Below are positions 46,503 through 56,006 of a DNA stretch of 64,000 nt, one piece after another (the stretch's first letter is position 1; each line of letters opens with the position of its first letter). Below the pieces are notes generated by a model. It did not search any database, was not told where the DNA came from, and was given only the letters and a program-made list of their open reading frames with translations. The translations under genes were made by a program, and so were the position numbers. This stretch comes from Methanocorpusculum vombati (GTDB taxonomy: Archaea > Halobacteriota > Methanomicrobia > Methanomicrobiales > Methanocorpusculaceae): NCBI RefSeq assembly GCF_026891935.1, contig NZ_JAPTGC010000001.1, positions 225,184-289,183 on the forward strand. Reading direction: 5' to 3'.

Positions 46503-47348
46503 ATGAAAGTTATCTATACCGAGAAAAGTCAGCTGCTGGCCGCACGGGTGGCCCGTCACCTCGGATGCAGAATCGCCGAGGTAAAATACAACACTTTCCC
46601 CGATGGGGAGCAGTATGTCCGCGTAATGGACCTTGACGACGATATGGTCATTGTTGCAAGTACGGTGGACTCCCAGTCGGTTCTTCAGGCAATTCTGATG
46701 CTGGATGCCTGCGAAGGGAAGAATACCACGCTGGTTCTTCCCTACATGGGGTATGCCCGGCAGGACAAGCGGTTCAACGACGGCGAACCGATCAGCGCCC
46801 GTGCACTCGCACGCGTTCTTTCCGAAGGGGCGGATCGGATCTTTACCGTGAACATCCACGACCCTTCCGTTCTCGGGCACTTCAAGTGTCCTGCCGAAAA
46901 TCTCACCATTGCTCCTGAGATCGGCAGATACATCCAGACGATGCATCTCGCAGACCCGCTGGTGCTCGCGCCCGATGACGGTGCCTGGGAGTTCGCCAAG
47001 GGTGTTGCGGCCGTTGGCGGCTGGGACTGCGATCATCTCGACAAGACGCGGCTGTCCGGTTCCGAGGTGAAGATGGCGCCGAAGCATCTGGATGCAAACG
47101 GTCGCGACTGTATCATCGTTGATGACATCATTGCAACCGGCGGGTCGATGGCAACGGCGGCAGGCATGCTGAAAGAGCAGGGGGCAACCTCCGTTCGTGC
47201 CGCAGGGGTGCACGGCGTGTTTGCAAGCGGCGGATATGTGAAGCTGATGCAGGCGGGACTTGCAGATATTGCATCCTCTGATACCATTGAGCGTGCGAGC
47301 AGCAGATTTACTGCGTCAACGGTCATTGCAGACGCTGTCCGCCGATAA
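46503..47348 (+). CDS. prs: ribose-phosphate pyrophosphokinase
   Basis: A 281-residue archaeal PRPP synthase that transfers pyrophosphate from ATP to ribose 5-phosphate. Family motifs seen: FPDGEQYVRV near 36-45, LPYMGYARQDKRFNDGEPISAR (ATP/flexible loop), and the PRPP-binding CIIVDDIIATGGSMATAA. The product feeds the purine, pyrimidine and salvage genes elsewhere in this window. TTTAAG near 46462 and AGGAGAG before the start give promoter and ribosome-binding elements. The next gene starts 5 bases after the stop, suggesting a two-gene unit. Confidence 0.95.
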   Translation: MKVIYTEKSQLLAARVARHLGCRIAEVKYNTFPDGEQYVRVMDLDDDMVIVASTVDSQSVLQAILMLDACEGKNTTLVLPYMGYARQDKRFNDGEPISARALARVLSEGADRIFTVNIHDPSVLGHFKCPAENLTIAPEIGRYIQTMHLADPLVLAPDDGAWEFAKGVAAVGGWDCDHLDKTRLSGSEVKMAPKHLDANGRDCIIVDDIIATGGSMATAAGMLKEQGATSVRAAGVHGVFASGGYVKLMQAGLADIASSDTIERASSRFTASTVIADAVRR

Positions 47349-47353
47349 CTTTC

Positions 47354-47833
47354 ATGCGCTATATTTTAGACGCATCCTTTTTTTTCGGGGAGTATCCCTT
47401 CTGCGGGGAGTTTGCCACAACTCCGGAGGTTGTCGCAGAACTCAGGGATGTAACCTCAAAGATGCGGTTTGAGGTGATGCAAAGCCGGGGACTTCTGATC
47501 AGCGAAGCAGACGCTGCGGCAGTGGACCGCGTGAGAGATGCCGCAAGAAGGTCCGGAGATGCACGGGTGCTTTCGGAAACAGATATCTCGGTGATCGCTC
47601 TGGGCCTTGCTCTTTCCGGAACGGTTGTCTCGGATGATTTTGCCGTACAGAACGTCTGTCGTCATCTGAAGATTCCGGTACAGAACATGATGCAGAAGAA
47701 AGCAAAACGCCGCGTCTGGAAAAGTATCTGCAGCGGATGCGGCGCGGAGATTCCGGCGGGTGAGGAGGACTGTCCGGTCTGCGGGTCGCCGCCGGTCCGA
47801 CGCGGGACCGAGAAGCGGGGCGGGAAGAAATAA
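47354..47833 (+). CDS. nob1: rRNA-processing endonuclease NOB1 (PIN domain plus zinc ribbon)
   Basis: A 159-residue archaeal NOB1. The PIN nuclease domain supplies the acidic residues expected for metal binding: Asp6 (LDASFFF), Glu near residue 29 (PEVVAEL), and Asp in SETDISVIAL and VSDDFAVQN. A zinc ribbon follows with Cx2C (ICSGCG) and Cx2C (DCPVCG) knuckles. NOB1 makes the final cut at the 3' end of 16S rRNA. A bare PIN toxin is ruled out by the zinc ribbon and by the absence of an antitoxin gene. It is 5 bases after prs. Confidence 0.9.
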   Translation: MRYILDASFFFGEYPFCGEFATTPEVVAELRDVTSKMRFEVMQSRGLLISEADAAAVDRVRDAARRSGDARVLSETDISVIALGLALSGTVVSDDFAVQNVCRHLKIPVQNMMQKKAKRRVWKSICSGCGAEIPAGEEDCPVCGSPPVRRGTEKRGGKK

Positions 47834-47941
47834 TATTTTGTGATGCTCCGAAGGCATTTCGTTGGTTTATCTTCTTCATCCTGCCCAATCCCTCCGAAAA
47901 CCCAAAAGTAATAATTCCCGCAACTCGAATACTGTAGTATC

Positions 47942-48538
47942 ATGTCTTCCCTTGAAGAGCTTATGGCAAAAGCAAAAGACCTGCGTGCTGACGGCCACTC
48001 AGCAGGCCAGATAGCTGACGAACTGAGTCTGTCCGTGGACACGGTTACCTGGCTTCTGACCCAGAGCAAAACAAACATGGCTGTCCCCAAAGATGTGCAC
48101 ATCGACTGGACGGTTGTCAGCTCGGACGCAACACTGCTCGGCGGCATCGCATCCATGCTGTCCGCCCGGTTCGATGCAGCAACCGGCGGCGAAGAGGAAG
48201 TTGATGCAATCGTTGGTATCTCCATCTCCGGCGTGCCGCTTGCAACCCTCATTGCCGCTGAAGAGGGACTCAATCTCTCCATCTATCACCCTTCCAAACA
48301 CAACACCGACTCCGGAACCGGATGCATCTCCGGAAACTTCAGCAAGATCAGCGGCAAGCGCTGTATTCTTGTCGACGATGTCATTACGTCGGGCAATACT
48401 CTGACCGAACTGGTCGCCTATCTGCGCAGACACAATGCAGTGCCGGTTGCGATTCTGGTCATCTTCGATAAGCGCGGTGTGACTGAAGTCGATGGAGTAC
48501 CGGTGTACTCGCTGTTCTCTATCCGGCTTATTGACTAA
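47942..48538 (+). CDS. gfcR: GfcR-like regulator (HTH plus orotate phosphoribosyltransferase-like domain)
   Basis: A 198-residue protein with an N-terminal helix-turn-helix (residues ~5-40, [20 protein letters not shown] then [13 protein letters not shown]) and a PRTase domain (~55-195). The PRPP motif [11 protein letters not shown] is intact. GfcR is a transcription regulator of sugar and central metabolism in halophilic archaea, and PyrE-like proteins of this shape are found across Euryarchaeota. Enzyme activity cannot be excluded, but a fused HTH points to regulation. A TATA-like AAGTAATAATTC lies ~30 bases before the ATG. Spacing to prs/nob1 (108 bases) suggests a separate transcript. Confidence 0.85.
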   Translation: MSSLEELMAKAKDLRADGHSAGQIADELSLSVDTVTWLLTQSKTNMAVPKDVHIDWTVVSSDATLLGGIASMLSARFDAATGGEEEVDAIVGISISGVPLATLIAAEEGLNLSIYHPSKHNTDSGTGCISGNFSKISGKRCILVDDVITSGNTLTELVAYLRRHNAVPVAILVIFDKRGVTEVDGVPVYSLFSIRLID

Positions 48539-48560
48539 GGGAAGATTCCAATACATATAT

Positions 48561-48606
48561 TTTATATAGAAGTTCAATTCCATTTTTATCACACGAGTAC
48601 AGGAGA
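48561..48606 (+). promoter_or_regulatory. TATA box and ribosome binding site of the thermosome gene
   Basis: TTTATATAG at 48561-48569 is a strong TATA box; AGGAGA at 48601-48606 is the ribosome binding site, 11 bases before the ATG at 48618. The predicted transcription start near 48592 gives a leader of about 25 bases, in contrast with the leaderless promoters in the window. Confidence 0.55.
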
Positions 48607-48617
48607 TAATAGATTTT

Positions 48618-50204
48618 ATGTCAAGCAGATCAGGACAACCTGTCGTTATTTTACGGGACAACGTTGAGCGCGTGCCTGGACAGGAGGCGCTCCGCTCCAA
48701 TATCATGGCTGCAAAGGTTCTTGGAAACACCGTTCGGACCACCCTTGGTCCCCGCGGCATGGACAAGATGCTGGTTACGCAAGGGAGTGATGACATCGTC
48801 ATCACCAACGACGGCGCAACCATTCTGCACCAGATTCACGTCCAGCACCCCGGCGCAAAACTCGTCGTTGAGGTCGCCGAGACGCAGGACGATGAGTGCG
48901 GTGACGGAACCACAACCGCAGTCGTAATGGTCGGCTCCTTTATGGAACAGGCGGAAAACCTCATCGACACGGGCGTTCACCCGTCGGTTATTGCAAAAGG
49001 TTACAACCTCGGTATGATGAAGGCGCTTGAGCTTCTCGACAGCCTCGCAATCGCAGTCACTCCGAAGGACAAGGACATGCTCAAGCAGATCGCAAAGACG
49101 GCAATGACCGGCAAATCCATTGAGATGATCATGGACAAGGCCTGTGATGTTGTCGTGGAGGCGGTCAGCAACGTCGCGGTTACTACCGGCAAGAAGACGG
49201 TGGTCAACGAAGATGACATTCTGGTCAAGACCAAACGCAGCGAAACGATGGATGCCGAGATGATCAAAGGTGTCTTAATTGACAAGACCAGACTTGACGC
49301 GCTGATGCCCAAGAAGATCAAAGGCGTGAAGGCTGCGTTCATTGCAAACCCGCTTGAGATCACCAAGACCCAGACGAAGTCGAAGATCAAGATCACGTCC
49401 CACGAACAGCTTGAAGCATTCTCCGTTGCAGAGCGCGAGACGCTCCGTGCAATGGCCGAGAAGTTTGTGGAGACCGGCGTAAATGTGGTTCTTTGTCAGA
49501 AAGGTATCGCTGACCCGGTCCAGTACTACCTTGCCGAGAACGGTATCTACGCACTTGAGTTTGTCGCGGAAAAGGATCTGAAGTATGCCGCAAAGGCACT
49601 CGGCGGACAGATCGTCAACAAACCCGAAGATCTTACCCCCGAAGTGATCGGAACCGCCGGCAACCTTGAGATGCTGGAGGACATTGAGATGACCAAACTC
49701 TCCGGCTGCAAGAACCCGCAGGCAGTAACCATTCTTCTGCGCGGCTCTTCCCAGCATCTTGTGGACGAGCTTGAGCGTGCAATCGAGGATGCAACCCGCG
49801 TAGTGCAGGATGTTGTCGAGGACGGCGCATACCTGATCGGCGGCGGATCGGTGGAGACCGAGCTTGCCCTGCGCCTCCGCGAGTATGCGGCAACCGAAGG
49901 CGGTCGTGTCCAGCTGGCAATTGAGGGATATGCAAAGGCATTTGAGATCATTCCCAAGACCCTTGCAGAGAACTCCGGCTTTGACACCGTGGACAAGGTT
50001 ATTGATCTCCGTCAGGCACATGCAACCGGCGAGAAGTACGCAGGTCTGAATGTGTTCACCGGAAAGGTTGTTGACATGCAGTCCGAAGGTGTGGTGGAGC
50101 CGAAGCGCGTCAAACGTCAGGCAATCCAGAGCGCATCCGAGACCGCAATGCTGCTGATCCGTGTGGATGACATGATGATCAGCAAAGGCGCCGGCCAGGC
50201 ATAA
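48618..50204 (+). CDS. thsA: thermosome subunit (group II chaperonin)
   Basis: A 528-residue archaeal chaperonin subunit that forms a double-ring folding chamber driven by ATP. Conserved segments include [22 protein letters not shown], and GDGTTTAVV (the ATP-binding and catalytic Asp). A C-terminal [20 protein letters not shown] run and [19 protein letters not shown] end ([11 protein letters not shown]) follow. The C-terminus is short and lacks the Gly-Met-rich tail common in thermosomes. Full length and strong upstream promoter elements suggest high expression. Whether more subunits exist elsewhere cannot be told. Confidence 0.96.
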   Translation: MSSRSGQPVVILRDNVERVPGQEALRSNIMAAKVLGNTVRTTLGPRGMDKMLVTQGSDDIVITNDGATILHQIHVQHPGAKLVVEVAETQDDECGDGTTTAVVMVGSFMEQAENLIDTGVHPSVIAKGYNLGMMKALELLDSLAIAVTPKDKDMLKQIAKTAMTGKSIEMIMDKACDVVVEAVSNVAVTTGKKTVVNEDDILVKTKRSETMDAEMIKGVLIDKTRLDALMPKKIKGVKAAFIANPLEITKTQTKSKIKITSHEQLEAFSVAERETLRAMAEKFVETGVNVVLCQKGIADPVQYYLAENGIYALEFVAEKDLKYAAKALGGQIVNKPEDLTPEVIGTAGNLEMLEDIEMTKLSGCKNPQAVTILLRGSSQHLVDELERAIEDATRVVQDVVEDGAYLIGGGSVETELALRLREYAATEGGRVQLAIEGYAKAFEIIPKTLAENSGFDTVDKVIDLRQAHATGEKYAGLNVFTGKVVDMQSEGVVEPKRVKRQAIQSASETAMLLIRVDDMMISKGAGQA

Positions 50205-50335
50205 TACCAAAAAACACTATCTTTTTTAGACCACAGGTCTATGTGTATAGGCAGTAAGGTGCAGCGGGAGATCCTGTTTTGCCCGCATCAGCGGAGATCT
50301 GGTCGCGCATACTGTTTTCAGCGGCAAACGGACGT

Positions 50336-50419
50336 GCCGAGGTAGTCTAGTCCGGAAGGGCGGTGGCCTCGAAAGCCTCTGGTGGTAACACCTCGGGAGT
50401 TCAAATCTCCCCCTCGGCG
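50336..50419 (+). tRNA. tRNA-Ser (anticodon CGA)
   Basis: The 84-base gene folds into a class II tRNA: acceptor GCCGAGG pairs with CCTCGGC and G is the discriminator. The anticodon loop reads CTCGAAA, so the anticodon is CGA and reads UCG. A long variable arm (GGTG-GTAA-CACC) identifies serine. The T arm is GGGAG-TTCAAAT-CTCCC. One mismatch (T-T) appears in the anticodon stem. No CCA is encoded and no intron is seen. A T-rich run follows within 5 bases. Confidence 0.93.
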
Positions 50420-50475
50420 TCTTTATTTTACAAAATAGTTGATATACATTGAGATCTGAATCCATTTTTTCTTCA

Positions 50476-50516
50476 CCCTGAAACCCCGTCGAATGAATTT
50501 TCGACGAGGGGCAGGG
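50476..50516. repeat. stable bulged hairpin between the tRNA and the next gene
   Basis: CCCTG, CCCCGTCGAA, a 6-base loop, TTCGACGAGGGG and CAGGG pair to form a long GC-rich stem with a 2-base bulge. No T run follows on the plus strand, so it is not a simple terminator. It may be a transcript end or a small structured RNA (inference). The rest of 50420-50644 shows only AT-rich promoter-like DNA (TTTTTATATAG near 50567). Confidence 0.4.
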
Positions 50517-50644
50517 GGAAACAGAAGGGATCTTTGGAAAATTATGCGCAAAATCTCACGCGAGTTTTTATATAGTAGAACAATATATTTTCAATTACTA
50601 AACAGCATAGCTACCAGCAATTCCTCTACAGCACGGAGAAAGAG

Positions 50645-50911
50645 ATGATGGACTCCTATACGATCCGAAAAATCGACGCGCGAAGGTTTACGGTAACCGT
50701 GACGAGCCCAGGCAAACAGTCATGGCGGACGCTGGAGTCCGCCGGACTTGCAGTGATGGACGAGAAACGCGCGCCGTGCAACGGCGGGCAGTGTTACTCC
50801 TGGACGGTCCAGGCAAGACGGCCCGGCATTTATGAACTGAGAATGATCCAGCAGAGCGATGACGGGGCATACCGCAGAGTGGTGATTCCGATCATCGCGG
50901 AAGCTTCCTGA
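50645..50911 (+). CDS. 88-residue hypothetical protein, possible Ig-like/chagasin-like fold
   Basis: An 88-residue protein, probably cytoplasmic since no signal peptide or membrane helix is seen. The second half, GGQCYSWTVQARRPGIYELRMI, resembles the strand pattern around the W and PG-x-Y/F loops of the chagasin-type (I42) peptidase inhibitors, but the first loop (NPTTGY type) is absent, so this is a weak likeness only. Two cysteines (CNGGQC) might form a disulfide or metal pair. TTTTTATATAG lies upstream, and CGGAGAAAGAG precedes the ATG as a ribosome binding site. It is divergent in function from its neighbours. Confidence 0.6.
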   Translation: MMDSYTIRKIDARRFTVTVTSPGKQSWRTLESAGLAVMDEKRAPCNGGQCYSWTVQARRPGIYELRMIQQSDDGAYRRVVIPIIAEAS

Positions 50912-50969
50912 TTTCCTGCGGGAAGTTTCAGATGATCTTTTTTTCCGGGACGTGCAGGGAGGTTCGTTT

Positions 50970-52073
50970 TTACAGCAGATCGCGGATGGTCTTCTCATCT
51001 CCGGTACTGTCGAGCACTTCACGGGCAGTCGGGTCGGCGATCAGGAGGAAGTTCGGCAGGATTGCATAGACTGGGAAGCGTCGGAAAAACTCCTGCACTA
51101 CGAGTTTGTTCATCCGGAGAATCAGAAACTCCCGCCGCAGTTCGTTCATCTGTTCCGGTTCTGCTGCCCGGATACGGGGCAGCAGGTCATCCTTGAGAGC
51201 GGCAATATGGCGGGTGTTTAAGGCCGTCATAAGTCTGCGGCTTTCTACTCCCTGATAGTAGCGGATAATGACCGCCTGCGTAAGGAGTGTAAGCAGGAGG
51301 ATGATCGGGTACTCGGTCGGGAGGATGGAGATGAATTCGAGGTACTGGTTTAGGGTGAGTCCCGGAAACAGCATTGCCCCGACCAGTAACAGGCCGGTGA
51401 TCATTGCGGCGGTGCTGAGGTAAAGCCAGATCTTGAACTTCGCTGTTTCCGTTTCCGGAGCTTCGGCAGGGATGTTCCGGGGTACGAAAAATCCCTGTTC
51501 GTCCGGCCGGGTGCGGATGATCTTTGCATAAAAGGCGAGGATGATTGCGATCTGCAGGATGACAACGAGGAGCAGATGCCGGTCGATTATCTCCTCTGTG
51601 TAGAGGATGACGGCACAGAGGACGTCGATACTATAGATGATCGCAAATCCTTTTGCAAGCGGTTTTGCATTGATGAGGAATGCGTTCCAGAATATTTCAA
51701 TAAAGGTGACTTTGTTTTTGCGGAATGTTTTCAGAAGGTTTGCCAGCCGCAGGAACTCACGGATCTGCATGTGGGCGGCTGTGCCGGTTAGGGGGGTACT
51801 GGTGCCGGAACCAAGGGAGGGGATCATCATGAGGAAGAAGTAGAACATGTAGATGAAGAAGCTTGCAACGATCCAGAGCATGAGGATGTCATAGGGGGAG
51901 ATGTCATGGAGGATGCAGATGATGCTCCAGATGAGGAGGAGAAGGATCGGGAGGGGGACCCAGTATTTTGTTCTGGCAAGGCGTTGCTCTCCTTCTTCCA
52001 GGGCTTTGCCATATTCCTGTTCTTCTTTGATCTGCCCGGAGATGCGGATAATGAGTGCATCTTTGGTTGCCAT
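50970..52073 (-). CDS. polytopic membrane protein of unknown function
   Basis: A 367-residue protein with about eight hydrophobic helices. The first pair lies near residues 40-90 (WVPLPILLLLIWSIICIL, WIVASFFIYMFYFFLMM). The N-terminal 35 residues (IIRISGQIKEEQEYGKALEEGEQRLAR) and the C-terminal ~90 residues, from RHIAALKDDLLPRIRAAEPE, are charged, cytoplasmic and helix-prone. No transport or catalytic motif is visible. The ATG at 52073 was chosen because upstream sequence in frame runs into the divergent CDF promoter. The 65-base divergent gap suggests shared control with the metal exporter. Confidence 0.68.
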   Translation of the reverse strand: MATKDALIIRISGQIKEEQEYGKALEEGEQRLARTKYWVPLPILLLLIWSIICILHDISPYDILMLWIVASFFIYMFYFFLMMIPSLGSGTSTPLTGTAAHMQIREFLRLANLLKTFRKNKVTFIEIFWNAFLINAKPLAKGFAIIYSIDVLCAVILYTEEIIDRHLLLVVILQIAIILAFYAKIIRTRPDEQGFFVPRNIPAEAPETETAKFKIWLYLSTAAMITGLLLVGAMLFPGLTLNQYLEFISILPTEYPIILLLTLLTQAVIIRYYQGVESRRLMTALNTRHIAALKDDLLPRIRAAEPEQMNELRREFLILRMNKLVVQEFFRRFPVYAILPNFLLIADPTAREVLDSTGDEKTIRDLL

Positions 52074-52138
52074 GTCGTATCTCTCGCTTAAGTTATTTAC
52101 GTGGCGCTGACCTATATTTTCTACTGTTGTGATCAACC

Positions 52139-53074
52139 ATGAATACCGTGACAGATGATGCCAGAAAGCAGAATGTCGCTCGTTTATCGGTGTTCTCGAA
52201 TCTGTTTCTGACGGTTGCAAAGATTTTGACGGGAATCTCGATTGGTTCGGTGAGTATTATCTCGGAGGGTATCCATTCGGGAATGGATCTGCTTGCTTCC
52301 TGTATTGCGTATTTTTCGGTGAAGAAGTCGGCCGAGCCGCCGGACGCGGATCATGCGTTCGGTCACGGGAAGTATGAGGATGCGTCGGGTCTGATTGAGG
52401 CGCTGCTGATTGTTGTTGCGGCAGGGATTATTATCTGGGAGGCGTGCCATAAGCTGGTCTCCGGCGGGGAGATGGTCTCGCTTGATCTTCTGTATGCGGG
52501 TATGATCGTGATGGGTGTTTCCGCGGTGATGAACTTCGTGGTGTCGCAGCGTTTGATGAGGGTTGCAAAGGAGACGGAGTCGATTGCGCTGGAGAGCGAT
52601 GCGTGGCATCTGCGTACGGATGTTCTGACATCTGCGGGAGTGTTTGCGGGTCTTGTGCTGATTCAGGTTACGCATCTGGTGTTTCTTGATTCGGTGATCG
52701 CAATTGTTGTGGCTTTGCTGATTCTTCGTGAGGCGTATTCGTTGATCCGCCGGAGTTTTGCGGATCTGATGGATGAGAGTCTGGATGAGGATGAGGTTAT
52801 TCTGATTAAGGAGATCATCTGCCGGCATGCGAATGCGTTTACGAACTTCCACAGTCTGAAGACCCGCCGGTCGGGACCGAACCGGTTTGTGGAGTTTCAT
52901 CTGATGATGCCGCATGCAACGCCCCTTGATGCGGCGCATGCGGTGCTGAAGGAGATCGAGACTGATATTGTTGCAAAGATGCCGCGGACATCTGTGATTG
53001 TGCATCTGGATCCCTGTGACGGACGCTGCGGGAGGCCGGAGTGTTCGTTTGTGTGTAAGGAGAGAAAGAACTAA
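52139..53074 (+). CDS. cation diffusion facilitator (CDF) family metal transporter
   Basis: A 311-residue CDF exporter. Six helices precede a C-terminal ferredoxin-like cytoplasmic domain (from residue ~210). The metal site residues are present: HSGMD in helix 2 and HLRTD in helix 5, both HxxxD as in zinc/iron transporters such as YiiP and FieF. The loop HAFGHGKYEDASGL carries the HGKxE signature. Substrate is probably Zn2+, Fe2+ or Mn2+. The Cys-containing tail CDGRCGRPECSFVC could bind metal. It is divergent from a membrane protein gene of unknown role. Confidence 0.9.
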   Translation: MNTVTDDARKQNVARLSVFSNLFLTVAKILTGISIGSVSIISEGIHSGMDLLASCIAYFSVKKSAEPPDADHAFGHGKYEDASGLIEALLIVVAAGIIIWEACHKLVSGGEMVSLDLLYAGMIVMGVSAVMNFVVSQRLMRVAKETESIALESDAWHLRTDVLTSAGVFAGLVLIQVTHLVFLDSVIAIVVALLILREAYSLIRRSFADLMDESLDEDEVILIKEIICRHANAFTNFHSLKTRRSGPNRFVEFHLMMPHATPLDAAHAVLKEIETDIVAKMPRTSVIVHLDPCDGRCGRPECSFVCKERKN

Positions 53075-53508
53075 TTTTCTTTTCATCATGCCCACTCACC
53101 ACTCACCCGTACACAATTTCCTCAGAAAAGAAAACCGACGAATTATTTTCATGACATCACCGCGGGATGTCCGCCGGTATTGAATCCTTTCAGGATAGGA
53201 TTGCACGAAATATAAAGTTGTGGCGTGGCAGAAAAAATCACAAAAATCAGCCCTCCTCCCTTTGCATGACATTCTGGTTTGTGAATGGCGTTATTTTTCC
53301 GAGAAACTTTTTTTTGGATCTCCCATTTCGGGAAAAAAATATTTTTTGGAAGGATATAACCGGAGAAAAAATTGTGCCTCTCATTGAAAGAAAAAATTTG
53401 AAAATATCTTTTTAGAAAAATTATTTTTTGAAAATATTCATCGGTGATGATGCAACCCTCTCCTGATAGGAAATATATCATTGGAAATATCCGTAGGAGT
53501 TGGTCCGT
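53075..53508. other. 434-base noncoding region before a pilin gene
   Basis: AT-rich DNA without a credible gene. It holds the third 23-base motif (53179-53201) and a diverged relative near 53454-53473 (ACCCTCTCCTGATAGGAAAT) in the opposite orientation, plus GGAG before the pilin start. The region parallels that in front of the GLUG-repeat gene. Confidence 0.5.
53179..53201 (+). repeat. 23-base noncoding motif, copy 3
   Basis: Reads ATTGAATCCT, TTCAGG, ATAGGAT. It matches copies 1 and 2 at 18 or more of 23 positions, with all changes in the centre. It lies 308 bases before the pilin ATG. Confidence 0.6.
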
Positions 53509-54279
53509 ATGAATAGGAATTACGAGGATAATGCTGTATCCCCGGTGATTGCAACGATTTTGCTTGTTGCGATTGTGATGGTCCTCGCCGCAGTCGTTGC
53601 GGTGGTGGCACTTGGTATGGCGGGCGGGCAGAATGATCTAAAAGATGTGGGACTGACGGTAACCTCAGACCATACGGATGTGATGGTAACCCTCTTTACC
53701 GGACAGGATGTCAGTGATCTGCAATCGCTGCGCGTCTCAGTGGCGGGAAATCCCTACGTGACCGAATTCCAGAGTACCAATACAACCGATTGCGTCCGAC
53801 AGATCGGCGTTCCCATCCGGTTTACCGGCGTTGGAGTGGAGGGAACCCACACCACCACGGTAACCGGTGTTTTTTCGGATACCACCGCGGTGACGTTGTG
53901 GACAGGGCAACTTGCGTTCGCGCTATGGCCGGCGGATGCTTCTTCTCATAAACATGAGAATGAAAATATGATCAAGGTTACCCTTCCCCGTGACTGGACT
54001 GCAGGTACTTTCCAAGGGAATGGATGGCAAAAACAACTGGTAGTAGATGTGTCTGATTCCTCTGGCAGAAATGTGGTGAATCGAACGTGGGCTGGGTGGG
54101 AACTTAATCTCGCACTTTCTTTCTATAAGGATAGCTGTGTAATAATTACTAATCAGGCGAATAAGGGATTTGCCCCAGGATCGTATCGTGTTGTAGTCCG
54201 TGGTCAGACCGTGGACTCCACGGGCAATACGATTTTCACAGACAGCCTGCTCTATGACGGCACTGTTGTCGTTCCGTAA
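53509..54279 (+). CDS. archaeal type IV pilin (DUF1628-type N-terminus)
   Basis: A 256-residue pilin-like protein. The start MNRNYEDNAVSPVIATILLV is the textbook archaeal pilin opening: a short leader, V-S-P-V-I, then a ~25-residue hydrophobic helix to residue ~38 (MVLAAVVAVVALGMAGG). The processing peptidase should cut just before the V-S-P region. The C-terminal ~215 residues are beta-rich with several N-x-T/S sites. It is long for a pilin, so it may be a tip or adhesive pilin. No assembly genes are next to it; the ATPase-platform pair at 31.6-35.2 kb could serve it. GGAG sits 9 bases before the ATG. Confidence 0.85.
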   Translation: MNRNYEDNAVSPVIATILLVAIVMVLAAVVAVVALGMAGGQNDLKDVGLTVTSDHTDVMVTLFTGQDVSDLQSLRVSVAGNPYVTEFQSTNTTDCVRQIGVPIRFTGVGVEGTHTTTVTGVFSDTTAVTLWTGQLAFALWPADASSHKHENENMIKVTLPRDWTAGTFQGNGWQKQLVVDVSDSSGRNVVNRTWAGWELNLALSFYKDSCVIITNQANKGFAPGSYRVVVRGQTVDSTGNTIFTDSLLYDGTVVVP

Positions 54280-54383
54280 AATCAGCAATACATCTCTCCC
54301 CACCAACCCTTTTTCCCGGAGACCTCCTCCATTCCCAAAGTCCAAACCTATAATACTCCCCAGACAAAACTATCTCCTCAATC

Positions 54384-56006
54384 ATGGACTACCAAGACCG
54401 TCCGGTGTACAACGTCAGCGACAACGTGCCGCCCTCCGTCCTTGTCCTCAGCATCCTCCAGCACTTTTTTGTCCTCGCCGTCTACATGACCTACCCTGTC
54501 ATCATCACCAAAGCGATCGGCGGCGGCGAAGACCTCTCCACCTTCCTCATCAGCGCAACCCTCATAGGCTCCGGCATCGCTACCCTCCTTCAGGCATTCC
54601 GCTACACCGGCTGCGGCTACATCTTCCCCATGGTCCCCAACTCCTCCTACCTCCCGGCCTCCATGCTTGCCGCAACCGCCGGAGGTCTCCCCCTCCTCTA
54701 CGGCATGATGATCATCTCCGGTTTTCTGGAAATGTTGTTCAGCCGTCTCACCCGCTACTTCCGCATCCTCTTCCCCGGGGAAGTCATCGGCGTCGTCATG
54801 TTCATGCTCGGCCTTGCCATCATCCCCTTCTCCTTCCCTCTCTTCTTCGGCAGCGGCGAGTCAGGCCCCCTCAACCCCGCCGCAACCGCCGTCGGCATCA
54901 TCACGCTTGGCTCTATGATCATCCTCGGCATTCAGCAGAAAAAAATATTCAGATTCTACGCAGTCCTTATCGGCATCATCATAGGTCTTGTCTCCTCCGT
55001 CCTCTTCGGTGTCCTCACCCCTGCCGACATTGAAGCCGCCGGTACCATATCCATCTTCTCTTTCCCCAACCCCGTCGGCATCGTCAGCTACCGCTTTGAC
55101 ATCGGCCTTCTCATACCCTTTGCAATCGGCATGCTCTGTGTCATGCTCAAATCCGCTGGAAACATTGCCCTGCTTGACGACTACACCGGCAACACCAACA
55201 AAAACAACCTCCGCCGCGGCATCCTCTCCGAAGGATTCGGGGCAGCCCTCTGTTCTGCCATCGGCGGAATCGGCATTGGGTCCTCCGCGTCCAACACCGG
55301 CCTCATCCCTGGAACCGGCATCGCCTCACGCAGCATCGGCATCGGTCTCGGTCTCCTCCTCATCCTCTGCGGATTTCTTCCTGCCATCGGCTGGTTCTTC
55401 CATGTCATGCCCGAACCCATCATGGGTGCGATCGTCATCTACGCCATCGCCTTCATCATGCTCGGCGGCGTGCAGAGCATCTCCTCCCGCGTACTGGACA
55501 ACCGCCGGACTTTCGTCGTCATCCTGCCGATCATGATCGGCGTCTCCTCGGTCATGTGTCCCAACCTCTACACCGCACTCCCTGACACTCTCCGCCTCTT
55601 CTTCGCCTCCCCCCTCACCTCCGGCGCAATCTTCGTCGTCACCTTAGGTCTCCTCTTCAAAATCGGCATCCCAACTACCCGCAGCATCACCTTCGGGACC
55701 GCTCCGCACAACGACGTATCCTGTATTCTCCTTGACTGCGGACGTCTCTGGACCATGGACAAAACCCAGATGTTCCAGATAATGCATCATATCCAGGCAC
55801 TCATATCCGCTCTGCCGCAAGGAACACACCCGGAAACCCTGGTCATCACCCTCAAAAACAGTACGGGAACCATCAGCGCAGAACTCACTGCACCGGGTCC
55901 CGTTGACGAACCCGCCATGAAGACCGCGGGGCACTACCCCGCAATCGTCACGGTCTCGGCTTCTGCGGACAAAACATTCATCCGCTCCAGTTATCTTATC
56001 GTCTGA
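54384..56006 (+). CDS. NCS2-family xanthine/uracil permease-like transporter
   Basis: A 540-residue membrane protein with about 13-14 helices of the nucleobase:cation symporter 2 family. The features are the start NVPPSVLVLSILQHFFVLAV (the conserved Gln-His in helix 1), GYIFPMVPNSSYLPASMLA and the helix 8-10 region, where IGSSASNTGLIPGTGIASRS corresponds to the family's NxG(x)xxxT(x)xxSR motif. The C-terminal ~95 residues are soluble and not part of the core fold. Substrate is probably a purine or pyrimidine base, in keeping with hpt and deoxyribosyltransferase genes in the window, but unproven. Codons end overwhelmingly in C, unlike the neighbours. It ends directly against the convergent hcp stop. 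Confidence 0.8.
   Translation: MDYQDRPVYNVSDNVPPSVLVLSILQHFFVLAVYMTYPVIITKAIGGGEDLSTFLISATLIGSGIATLLQAFRYTGCGYIFPMVPNSSYLPASMLAATAGGLPLLYGMMIISGFLEMLFSRLTRYFRILFPGEVIGVVMFMLGLAIIPFSFPLFFGSGESGPLNPAATAVGIITLGSMIILGIQQKKIFRFYAVLIGIIIGLVSSVLFGVLTPADIEAAGTISIFSFPNPVGIVSYRFDIGLLIPFAIGMLCVMLKSAGNIALLDDYTGNTNKNNLRRGILSEGFGAALCSAIGGIGIGSSASNTGLIPGTGIASRSIGIGLGLLLILCGFLPAIGWFFHVMPEPIMGAIVIYAIAFIMLGGVQSISSRVLDNRRTFVVILPIMIGVSSVMCPNLYTALPDTLRLFFASPLTSGAIFVVTLGLLFKIGIPTTRSITFGTAPHNDVSCILLDCGRLWTMDKTQMFQIMHHIQALISALPQGTHPETLVITLKNSTGTISAELTAPGPVDEPAMKTAGHYPAIVTVSASADKTFIRSSYLIV

Noticed and set aside
47354..47833. PIN-domain toxin of a toxin-antitoxin pair.
   Set aside because: A C-terminal zinc ribbon and tight linkage to prs identify ribosome-processing NOB1, and no antitoxin precedes it.
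54200..55033. Plus-strand frame rich in Pro, His and Arg overlapping the NCS2 gene.
   Set aside because: Out-of-frame reading of a pyrimidine-rich gene; no start signal or motif.
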